Position numbers and translations under genes: made by a program
Shown here: positions 21,376-32,900 of the stretch, in pieces
Position numbering within the stretch: position 1 is the stretch's first letter
Layout: each line of letters opens with the position of its first letter
Notes under the pieces: model-generated
Databases searched by the model: none
What the model was told of the DNA's origin: nothing
Seen by the model: only the letters and a program-made list of their open reading frames with translations
Origin: Yponomeuta sedellus
Taxonomy: Eukaryota > Arthropoda > Insecta > Lepidoptera > Yponomeutidae
Assembly: GCA_934045075.1 (NCBI GenBank)
Contig: OW203729.1
Coordinates: forward strand, 2,722,316 to 2,786,315
Reading direction: 5' to 3'
DNA: 64,000 nucleotides

Positions 21376-22436
21376 TTTGAAACACGGGGACTCGACACTA
21401 ATTTGGTACATTATTATCGTAAAGAGAATCCTCCCTAGGTCGCGGAAGTTCAGTAAGGAGTGGACCAAAAGGTAAGTTCGCTAGCTAAAGACCGTTCACA
21501 CAAGTCCAGCTTTCGATAGCATCCCTCGATAGTGGAAGAGAAGGGGTGTACTATACCCGAGATTTGTAAAAGGAAGTAGTCATGAGGTCGAATCATTGTG
21601 AATCTATCACTGAGAGGAAAGTGTGAAATGCTGCCACTTTTATGTTCTTCTGTAACTACTTTGAAGTGTGATAGAAATTTCAAGATGCCTTTATTGACAT
21701 TTCTGTGGACGGGTGCGGTCCAGTTGTTTAGCGCCAAGCCCCGGTGCTTTCATACGGTATGAACGCCCGACGTGTCCTTTTTGTAGGGACCATCGAATAA
21801 TAATAAACTTGTACGCGCTCCTAGCTTAGAGCCTAGGCGTGTTCTTAGAATCTTTATCAGGACAACTTGATAATCAATTATCAGAAACCAGTTTCGTAAG
21901 TAAAAAAATATTAAAAGCTGTAAATGAAGTGGCAGCTCCACATAACACGTAAATAATTGATGAAAGGAAATGAATGCAATGTAACGTCTCCCGTCTCATC
22001 TCTATTCAATTACCTACTATCAAAACGTGTTGTACCTATTTACACTAAGATAGTTTCCCGGCTTCACAATAACAAATCATATTAACATCTCCACATTTCC
22101 TTATGCTACATTCCTCACTTTGTGATCGTCAAGCCACACTATAGAAAAAGTCACACTTTTAAAAATTGATAGAGATAGAAATAAACCGATTTGGTGTAAC
22201 TTATTGCATGGAACTTATTGCTTGTTTTTTTTTATTTCAGTTCTCAACGCACAAGAAGTTAAGATTCTTGTTCATTTCTTTACCACGCGGCTAAACCACA
22301 GGGTGACTTTGAATTCGTTCGGCGTAGTAAGCGGATATTCTAACCATAATTTAGAAACATGATACTACTAAAAAAACAACGTTATTTTCAAGGTCAGGAC
22401 GTAAAGCATAAACAATATTAGGACGAAGAGTTGAAA

Positions 22437-22509
22437 AAGAAGTTTCGGCCGACTTATGGTTAGCGCCGGTCTATGACCGGCGCTAACCATAAGTCGGCCG
22501 AAACTTCTT
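22437..22509. repeat. Perfect 35-bp-arm palindrome
   Basis: Arm 22437-22471 (AAGAAGTTTCGGCCGACTTA...GCCGGTC) is exactly complementary to 22475-22509, with a 3-nt spacer TAT. In RNA this is a 35-bp perfect hairpin within the presumed MED13 3' UTR. It is GC-rich in an AT-rich setting. Confidence 0.95.
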
Positions 22510-23809
22510 GTTCTTACAATTGTTCTTCTTACAATTGTTCAATTGTTCTTACAGTTGTGTAGGCATATCGGACGATAGACTTTTACACATTACATAATAA
22601 TATAACTTTTCTTTGACGTTACGGAACTTCCTACAACTTTGAATTTGGATTTACAGTTGCGGGCCAAAAGTAAAAAATCACGAATAATTACAAATATATT
22701 TTATCATCGCTATTAAATCATTAATCATACTGTTTATCATAATGAAAAGAACATTTCCACAAAATATTGATAACAATTTCAAAATCACGCTGTAGTCATT
22801 TTTATGATTCCCAATTTCTTAATAATGTGACCGCACTAAACATACTGATCCCAAATAACGTATAATATTTACTATGCAAGCATTTTACGAACTTTGTTTA
22901 GCCTAGCATCTATCCCATGATATTGACATTCCGTCCTCGCGTTATTTCTCATTGATTTTTTTTCGCTAATTTCTTATTTAATATCGTAAAAATTATCTAT
23001 TTTATATATAAATACCGGCGATTCCCAAGCCCTACCTAAGTGCTTCCGAGATAGTGAATTTATGATAATGTTTATTCTGTAGTTAATCTTAAAGATTTAA
23101 TGTAATTTTTGTACCATTCTGATTTCATGTCCAAACTAAAGGACCAATTGTATTAATATTGTTTTAAGTTGATAAGACTTACGTTGATTTGTTCAACGTT
23201 CCTTTGACCCGGTTGTCTCGGAAGGCACTGTACTCTCTCGTCAGTCCATCTTTTCTTGTGTTCCCTACAAGTTTCACTAGTTAATTACATCTAACTAACG
23301 GCAGTTTTCCGTATGTCCCGTGGTTTCTTGTAAGATTTTTTTTTTGTAAAAATTGTATTGTGAAATATTTCTTGTTGACATAGTTCAGGTTCTGTATAGC
23401 GTCTCAAATAAGTGCTTCGTTAAGTCAAGTTTAACATCCAGTTTCTTTAAATCCGATCACAGTTGTATCAGCTAATGAGTGCCAGCTTTATATCACAAGA
23501 CAACTAACATTCAGGAGCTGTTGACAATCCCATTTGACTGTACGAAAAGACATCGCATGCTAAGACGAAACTACACAAGCCAGATATGTTGAGATATGTA
23601 ACGTTCTAACAAACATACCTTCAAGCTCGCTTGTGTATTCCCGCCTTAGCAAAGAGACATAATCGATAAAGCAAACGAGACATGATCAGGTACATACAAC
23701 GCTCTCAGCCCTGGGATACGCGCTATCGGTACCAATAATGTTCTTAGCCTCATTGGGGTTACCGGACGTTAGTTTATAAAGTAGACCAGCTCTCCAGATG
23801 TGAACAGGT

Positions 23810-23942
23810 CTAGCCGAGCGCTGCCGCTGTGTGGTAGAGCTGCAGGAGTACTTGAACATGTATGGGTAAGCAGGAGAGGCGGTCGTGCGTCGTCCCGTCC
23901 AGAGCGAGCCAGGATAACGCGTTGTAGCCCTCCAGGACGTAT
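23810..23942 (-). CDS. skd: MED13 last exon and stop
   Basis: Acceptor TTCTGTTCCAG. Completes Arg, then [43 protein letters not shown] and TAG at 23812-23810. This is the canonical MED13 C-terminus (YVLExYNALSWL...SCLPxHxxVLxQLY). Confidence 0.97.
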
Positions 23943-26900
23943 CTGGAACAGAAGGTCGGAATTAGGAAATGAAAGTGTTGGAGTGGCCGAGGATTGGTGA
24001 AGGGGTTTAAATCTATTTTTCTTGGAAAGAAGAATAGGAGAATATTCTGAGTTAAGTGTCAATATCTAATGGTGAAAGGGGCTCTCAAACGATGTAGTGT
24101 AATAGTGGATAAAGCCCAATTCAAGTGTAAATAAAAATAATCTTAATAATGACTGTCAATAAAGCAAAATTCACACTGGCTCTCTGGCCAAAATTTCTGA
24201 AGTCATGGCTACTTTCTTTTTCTTATTTCTCCATTTTGAAGTGAAAGATACAGCGTGTACTTGGTCGGATCCAATTCTCCATCGCATATTATAAACCCTA
24301 GTCTCCTTAATGTCACTCACGCCTAGTTTAGTAAAGTGATATAAGACAGTGACTGAAAGAAGTCTACTTTGAAGTCACTAAACAATCACATAGTAATATC
24401 GCATCACTCGAAGTCCCGAGCTCAGTTGCACTGATTTACACCATTGCAATTACGTAGCAGACTAGTTTCAAATGAAAAATTTACTTGGATGTTAATATCA
24501 CTCACTCTAATCAAACATATCAGACGGTCTCGGTGACGCAGCGGTTTGGCACGCTGACTGTAAAACCGAAGGTCTCGGGTTCGATCCCCGGCTGGGTCAA
24601 ACTAGGAAACGAACTTTTCTAGTTTGTCTCGGGTCTTGGATGTTATCTATGTATTTATTGTATTAAATCTGTCGTCGAGTTAGCACCTATAATACAAATC
24701 ATTTAGTTGTACTTAGTATAGGGCTAACGAGATCTGTGTAATATGTCCATGAATATTTATTTATTATCATTTATTATTATTAATTAAAAACTCCCCACGA
24801 GTGCTCAAACTAAACAGAACTATACAAAGGGCACGCTCTCTCCCTGAAAGAAGACCTGCTGCTTAAGACGGCTCACCTCAAGACATCGGTAGTGAGCTGG
24901 CTGTCGAGCGGGTGCGTGTGATGCTGCCGCTGCGTGAGCGAGGTGAAGTCATCGGCGGACTGCAGCGTGCCCGCGTGGAGGTGGAGCGCGTTCTTGAGGA
25001 AGGCGGGGCACGCGTCCTTGAGGTGCGCGCAGCCCGCCCACCACCACGCCGGCATGGCGCCCAGCGGGGCCGTCGACACCAGGTAGCCGAGCGCCAGGGG
25101 CTGCTGGAGGACGGTGCCGACGGACTCCTGTGGGGAGGCAGCGAGTGTTAAATGTGCCGATATGAATTTGGAGGGGACTGCTCTGCCCTACTATTACGTA
25201 GCAGACCACTCTATCAAGTGAAGCATTTAGACGACTCCTAAGTGTCAAAAAATGTATGCATTTGACAGCCGGAGTAGCTTAAAAAAAAGTAAAAAGCAAC
25301 GTCACTCAACTTAGTGGACACTTTCGTAATAATGCCCCTGGTAGTGATTATAATTATATTAAAGTGGGCGATTCACCTATAGTTACTCGTACACAAAGTT
25401 GAGTTCATATACTGTCAAAAGCTGTCCGTCGTTTTTTAGGCTAAACAACAGTTAGCCAACAATACATTGACAGACAGCGTACGAGAAACAAGGGGCTAGA
25501 GTACTGTAATAAAAATGTGAACAAAAAGTTTGACAGTCATAGTAAACCATTAATCGTAGTTTGATTAAACTAGACAGCCTTTGTCCTTCGTTGTAGTAGT
25601 TAAAGTTTAAAAAATTCTTATCAACAGAATTTGCTTGGGCACATATAAATAACAAGTAACATTTCCATCAGGATTATCATTTTGTTACATTAAGTCGCAC
25701 ACTGGAATCCCCTGTGTTGAGCAAACTAGTATCTTCCAAAAATGGAACAGAAGCCTGTTTTAAGACTGTAACTAAACAATAAAATTATGCAATCCTTATT
25801 ATGAAGGAAACTAATGATCTGTGATTTTATAATTATTGTAAATCTGTGATTGTACAATGTAGGCAGTATTAGAAAATAAGTTCTTTGTATAATTCATACT
25901 TAATGTGTTGATTAGTGAACAAAAAGTTCACAAATCCCCAGATTTTCAATGGGGCGAGCCTTTCGCTCGGCAAAGCAGCATGAGAAGGAATAATCGAGTG
26001 AGAGCGCAGCGCTCGGCAAAGCAGTATAAAACAATGTATCGAGTAAGAGGCACAGAAGCCGTTTTTAAGGCTGTAATTAAACATTAACCCTTTTATTCAT
26101 AATAGCCTGCCAATTTAAAGCATTGCTAATTCTCGCACTGTCTTCTTCTATTGACCTAAGTCAGAATGAAAAAGAACACTCTTTAGCAGTTGTTTTAAGT
26201 TAGCGGACCATTATGAATAAGGGGGTAAAATTATACAATCCTACTTGTATAATTTTTTTGAAGGAATTGTGGCACACACTTGTGGTTGAGTGGACTGTAT
26301 TTAAAAAGGCTGGTGATTAATGAAATCCGAGATTTACTATTTTTAAGACTATAATATTATAGATCAAATAACCACGTGCGGGAGCGGCAAGGCACAAACT
26401 CTATTAACAATAGTGACAACATAATAATTTAAATCAATGTTGCCACAATAAACTAATCTATGTCGCGAACAGGAATCTCGTCAGCCTTTCGCTCGGCAAA
26501 GCAGCATGAGAAGGAAGCATCGAGTGAGAGGCACTGACCGCGGCGCCGTCGTCGCTGCCGGCCAGGTGGTGCCCGGCCATCGCGTGGTGCGCGGCGCGGC
26601 CCGGGCTGCCGTCGCGGCTGCCGCCGCCCTCGTCGCGGCGCGGGCTGCCCTCGGTGGCCGTGGCGCCGAACATGTTGTTGAACATGTCCCCGATGAACAG
26701 GTCGCCGATGTTCACGTTGTCCTCGCCGATGCCGTCCTCGTCGCCGATCTCCACGCCGAGGAAGCCCAGGTCCTCCTCGCCGTTCGCCAGCGGCTGCTCG
26801 AACGGCATCTGGTTCGACTGTCGCCGAGGGGGGTATGTTAGAACGCGTGTTTTAAAGTAAGAGATGGTAATTAGGCACTTGAGCCCTTGTGGTCCTTTTA

Positions 26901-29900
26901 ATTAATTCAAGTGTAGGGCCGAACGGAGTTGTTAGGTCGCGTGTTTTTAAAGTAAGTTACTAAGTTGATTAGACACTGTCGAGTGGTCGCTTTAACTTAC
27001 GTGCTTTGTGTAGCTGTTCTTCATTTGATATTATTTTAAACTGATGGCACTAAAAGATTACGAAAGAGAGTCAGCCTGTGATGCTATAAATGTCACTAGA
27101 CTTGTCCTGTTTAAATTGTCATCCGATATATGAGTTTAGAATTCAACTGACAGAATACACCTGCGGCTCTAGAATGACACAAAAAAGTCAGCTGCAGAAC
27201 AACGCTGACTATTCTCACTCTAAACAATGCGTCAGTGTATAGCACAGTTAACGCAAGTCACTAAATATCTAATTCAAGATAAGTGAATTGGTTGCCAACG
27301 TCTCATAGGAGACTACACATAAAAAAGAAGAATCTATATTTGCCTCCCACAAACACAATAGAAACGAGAATATCTTGTGAGCGGGATTTAAAAGTCGCCA
27401 TCTTTAGAAAGAAAGAAAGAGAAACATGTTTAGTTAGCAATGTTCAAATAGTCGCTTTATTTGCCTCCCACATACATACGAGTAATAGAAACGAGAATGT
27501 CGTGTGAACGGGATTCAAAAGTCGCCATCTTTAGAACCAACCAACCCGGACTTGGCCCCCGTGATAGAGCAAGGCCTAACCTTCCTGTGATGCAGGAAGA
27601 GACCCGTGCCCCAGCAGTGGGGACATAGGGTTGACAACGAACATCTTTAGAAAGAAAGAGAAACATCTTTAGTTAGCGATGTTCCAATAGTGGCGCCCTC
27701 ACCTGCGTGGTGGCCGAGGTGGGAAACACCAGGATGTGCGTGGCGGTGACGTCCCGCGGCGTGTGAAGGTGCGACTGGATGGAGGCCTGCGAGAAGCGCT
27801 CGTCGGGCGTGAACCGGTCGGCCATGAGCCGCAGGCAGGGGTCGGGCTCCGTGGACACGAGGCAGGCCGACAGGATGCAGGGCACGCCGCCCGGGTACAG
27901 CACGGAGCACGAGCCGCAGATCTCGCGCAGCACGCCCGACGCGCGGCACAGGTTGCGGCGCGACAGCAGGTAGCTCCAGCCTGGGGAAAGGTGGCGGTTG
28001 AGGAGGGAGTGTCGTGGTTGAGGGTCGTATGGGTTGGCTAATGCACAGGCGCATTATGAGCTGACCTATTCTGTGCTACTTTGCGTGTAGGTGAGAACGG
28101 ATTTTAAAGACAATAAAGCTTTAGAGTCTGTAAAGAATAAGAATAGTAAAGTGGTAGAAAATGTACATGCAAATTTCATGTTTATTTTAAAAAAAATCTC
28201 TATTGAATCTAAAATCAGTCCTCGTTGGCATTATGGTTTCCGAATTGATCTGGTGTTGTGATGATAATCAGTTGAATTGACTATACATCCTCAGTTGATC
28301 TATCATCAAAAACTTCAGTTAGCTGTGACCGTGTCCAGCATCAAGTGGAAAACCAGTGGATTCTTATGATGGGCCAGTTGTTCTTAGTACATAAACCCAT
28401 ACGTTTCTAGTTCCTCAACTACTGTGGGAATCTCTAGGCAAACATCTGCTTCATTCCAGAAAGCTAACCTTTCAGCTCCCCGTGGCCAATGCGACCGACC
28501 CGGCCCACCACAAGCCGCCAAGGCTGGGCAGACTGGCTCATCACACCGAGTATGAAATCCATGAGTTTGGCGAGACCGAGGCGCCGCGCGGGCGCTGCCC
28601 TTCTGCACCGTGACCTGGAAGAGAATTTTAGGTAACATTTCATAAGGCAGAGGCTTCTCTCATAGAGAGAGAAAGAAAAAGTATGTCTTTATCACTATTC
28701 TTTGAAAGACTAAGCAAGCTATGAGCAACGGTATCTCACTGGTGGGTTGGTTGTGTCAGCTTCACTGGAGTCTGTGTATGAATTTCAGTCTTTCATCAGC
28801 GCGGAGCTAGTGTCTGTTCTAGACTTTCTATAATCTGCGGGAATTCCCTATTAAGATTCTTACGAGTTTGGTGTATGTAAACCAGTGGCAGTCAGAAAGA
28901 CCGCGCAGACGTGCTCGCTGCTGTCCAAGTGAGCTAATTCCTTCAGCCAGAGAAGACGCTTGACGTCTAAAGCATCTTCTCTGGCTCCTTGACTGTTCGA
29001 GGAAGACCTCGAAAGCGCTATAAGAAAGTTTCACCGGTACGGCACGTGGTTGTCAGTGGCTACTGTGTGTGTCTATTTCAGCCTGTCTAGAATCTGCGGG
29101 AGTTGCCCAAAAAGTTACTCAGATGGTTGTTAGAAATAGCACGTAGCAGTGTGGTCTGCAGCCACGCATCCGCTAATTCCCCGAGTAAACGTCAAGGATA
29201 CTTTGGTAGCCTGGACGGTCCCTGTAAGAGTGCGCTGAGCTCACCGGCGCGGCACGTGTATGTCGATGGCGACGGAGTCGCGCAGCTCGCCGCGCGCGTC
29301 GCTGGCGGCGGCGAGCAGCCAGCGCTGGTCGTGCGACAGGCAGTAGCTGAGGAACAGCACGCCGCAGTGCTCGCCGCGGCCCGTGCCCCACGTCTCCGCC
29401 ACCTCCTTGAGCGCGCGCTGCGGCGCTAGCACCCACGCCGGCGAGAACAGCGCGTAGGGCGCGCGGTTCTTCTCCTGAGGGCGGGCGGTCTCGGGTTAGG
29501 CGGCGGGATAGGGTTAGTTAGACCTGAGATTCCCGCACTTAGCCTCATAGTTGGGCCAATGTACGGTCGCGGTCTAAAAATCTTTATCAGTTTTCAAATT
29601 AGATTCTTTAGCACACTGTGTGCAGTAAATTCTAAAATGCTATATCTAGGTACATATTACTTTTTAATAGTTGTAGCATCGATTCTAACAAAAAGAGTAT
29701 TCATGACGTTTTGATGATGAAACTCTTTTCTTTATTTAAAAGTTGACAGAATTGATTTTTTTACAATGACATTCATCAAAAATACTAGGATTGAAATAAT
29801 AGAAATTGATTGTAAAACCATGGCAACCTCGCTTGAGTGAATCTCTATTGCTTCTTCTATGCTCTATGCCTAATCTATGCTCTATGCCTAATCAAATCAC

Positions 29901-32900
29901 ATAATATCATCGACCATGTGGCATAGATTTGTGCATGCAATTACCAACCTTACGGTGGTAAACATTTTCAGACCACGAGTGTAAGTAGCAAGCGCTGAGG
30001 TACGCTAACACCTCAGACACTAGGGTTTCCTTACGATGTTTTCCTTCGCCGCCAGCGAGTAGTATTGCTACTATAATTTCACAAATGTGCATAACTTCGA
30101 AAACAAAGTCATTGGTACATGCCGGGGTTCGAACCCACGACCTCCCGATTAAGAAGCCGGCGTTCTACACCGCTCCGCTACCACCGCTCTCGGAAGCGGA
30201 GCGGTGTAGAACGCCGGCGGGATAGGGTATGACGCGTCGGTGAGCGCGCGTCGAAGTGGCGCTGTGTTTTTTATTTTAGAATGTAATAAATGTAAATACA
30301 TAAATTGGATATTTTTTGGGGTATGGTAAATTTTTAAACACAGTGATGATACTATTTTTTTATTCTTAATTCTCAGTGTCGATTTAAATTATGAAAAAAA
30401 AACTTAAATCTTTCACTTCAAGCTTTGCTTTTTCTCAAACAGTGAAACGGCTAATCCAAGGAAACAAAACATTTTGTTTTACCTTCCTGTAATATTTAAC
30501 ATTTCTAGCCTCGTGTGCGTATTCTAGCAGTCACTTCGCTGCTATTACATCACGTAACTTACATACAAGCACATACATTGCTTCTGGCCCTACGCTATGA
30601 TACCCTGTGCCGTGGAAACCAAAAACAACGACATCAGAAACATCCCAGATTTTATTTTTCATATAATATTTAATCTATTAGAAATGGAGATAAATAAATA
30701 AATATTCATGGACATATTACACAGATCTCGTTAGCCCTATAGATACAACTAAATGACTTGTGCTATAGGTGCTAACTCGACGATAGATTTAATACATTAA
30801 ATACATAGATAATATCCGAGACCCGAGACAAACTAGAAAAGTTTGTTTCCTAGCTTGACCCGGCCGAGGATCGAATCAGAGACCTTTGGTTTTACCTTTT
30901 ATCTTTCCCTTTGCTAATACATCCCCTATTTGGTCGATGTATTTCCGTCTGGGACGTCCCTTACCAGCCGTTCCACTCACATTCGCAATATATATTTGTT
31001 TCGTCAATCTTTCTTCCTTCATTTTCTCCACATGTCCAAACCAACGCAACATTCCTTTCTCAATTCTAGTCACTACAGTCTATTTATTCTTACTTGTCCA
31101 ATTTAATTTAATAAACAAGATTCTAACCTTAAAATTGAGATTAGATGCCTAAATTAGACATTTTCTCGCAAATTCATGAACTATCATGAACGATGTTTAT
31201 AAAATTGGCAGCGTGTTACCTAAAAGAGTGTTCCAAGTTAATTCATTTATGGAAATATGGCAGTTTTGGACTAAAAAGTCACATTGTAGACTTGTAGTCC
31301 GGATCTACTTACGGGTGTTGTTATATCGGAAAAGTCCGACCATTAATTAAGCTCTGCGAATCGGAGCGAAACCTGTTCGGACTTTTGCGATATAACAACA
31401 CCCGTAAGTAGATTCGGACTACAAGTCTACAATGTGTTGTGCTTACGAAAGTTTTAGTTTAAAAAGTCACAGTTTAAGTGTAGAATCTTGTTTACTACAT
31501 TGGACAAGTAAGAATAAATAGACTGTACATCCTCATTCAGTTCACGACGCTTTCTGATCCGTCGAGATAATTTCGCATTTCGCGATCGGCCGCAAATAGA
31601 CTGTACATCCTCATTCAGTCCACGACGCTCTCTGATCCGTCGAGACAACATAACAATAACATAACATTTACATACTGGCACATACATTGCTTCTGGCCCC
31701 ACACTAGGATACCCTGTGTCGTGGGAACCAGAAACAACGACATCACAAACATGTAAACATCCAAGACCTGAGGTTTTTTTTGTTCCCAGCCGGGATTCGA
31801 ACCCGGGACCTCTTGCATGGTAGGCAGACGCGCAACCGCTACGCCACAGAGGTCGTCTGTAATTTGTCGTTGAGTCGTCGTGATATTTTCGCACTATCGG
31901 CCGCATCGCCCCTCGGCGGCCGGCCGGGGCCGCTGTGAAGGCGCTTGCTTGCTTGCTTGCACACTCACGTCCTTGGCCTGCAGGCAGAGCTGCGCGTGCG
32001 CGGCGGTGCCGAAGCCGGTGAGCGACTTGCCGGGCGGCGCGTGCCGCAGCAGCCGGCGCGCGCCGCTGAACACGCTGAAGGCCAGCGCGCGCAGCGACGC
32101 GCGCGCGCCGCCGCCCAGCCCCACGCTCTCCAGCACGCCCTCCAGCGAGATTATCTGCCGACAGGGGGGGGGGGGGCACGCTCAGTTATATGCCCGAGTG
32201 ATAATCTCCAAAGTGATTCCATAACCAGTAAGTTTCATGTTAGAGGTAGCGAGATTATCTGCCGACGACAGGGGGCACGTTCATTTATTTGTCCGAGTGG
32301 CAACATTCCAAAATGAGTAAGTTCAATACAAAAAATTTGTTGATTGTCACTGTTAGAGGTAGCGAGATTATCTGCCGACGACAGGGGGACACGTTCATTT
32401 ATTTGCCCGAGTGATAATCTCCAAAGTGATTCCATAACCAGTAAGTTTAATGTTAGAGGTAGCGAGATTATCTGCCGACGGGAGGGGGCACGCTCATTTA
32501 TTAGCCCGAATGATAATCTCCAAAGTGATTCCATAACCAGTAAGTTTAATGTTAGAGGTAGCGAGATTATCTGGCAACAAGAGGGGCCACGTTATTTTAC
32601 GGTCTGAGTGCTTAGTGCAAGTTTTTTAACTACTCGATCGCGTTAACGTAAACTCATATTTCTATGGCATCGAGGAAGCGCCACCTAGCGACAAATATGG
32701 AAATTAAAATTGCTGAGTGAGATTTGTAATGGTTTACGTTGAGAAGTGAACACGTTTACCAGTCAAAAGACATATAAACGCAAGTCCGAGTTGTACTGTG
32801 ACAGCGTTTTGCCAGTTCGAACGGTTAACTTACTCATACTCACTACTCAATGCTCGATTAACGCGGTAGTAAAGTTATTCGATTGGATCTGTCAAACTCG

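Larger units (their letters stand above)
18520..23809 (-). other. skd: Probable MED13 3' UTR (5.3 kb)
   Basis: This AT-rich block after the MED13 stop is nearly free of the SINE, LINE and MITE families that crowd the rest of the window, which suggests it is retained as transcript. A minus-strand AATAAA lies at 18544-18539 with T/GT-rich sequence after it, a reasonable polyadenylation site. Long 3' UTRs are usual for large insect regulatory genes. Extent is inferred; an earlier polyadenylation site would leave part of this intergenic. Confidence 0.4.

Noticed and set aside
24525..24603. Possible functional tRNA gene
   Set aside because: The tRNA-like head continues into a SINE body and tail shared with copies at 30.7 and 47.3 kb.
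31454..32179. 241-codon minus-strand frame joining exon 31969 to downstream repeats
   Set aside because: It reads out of the MED13 frame through the exon and continues through a SINE head and tandem repeat; open by chance.
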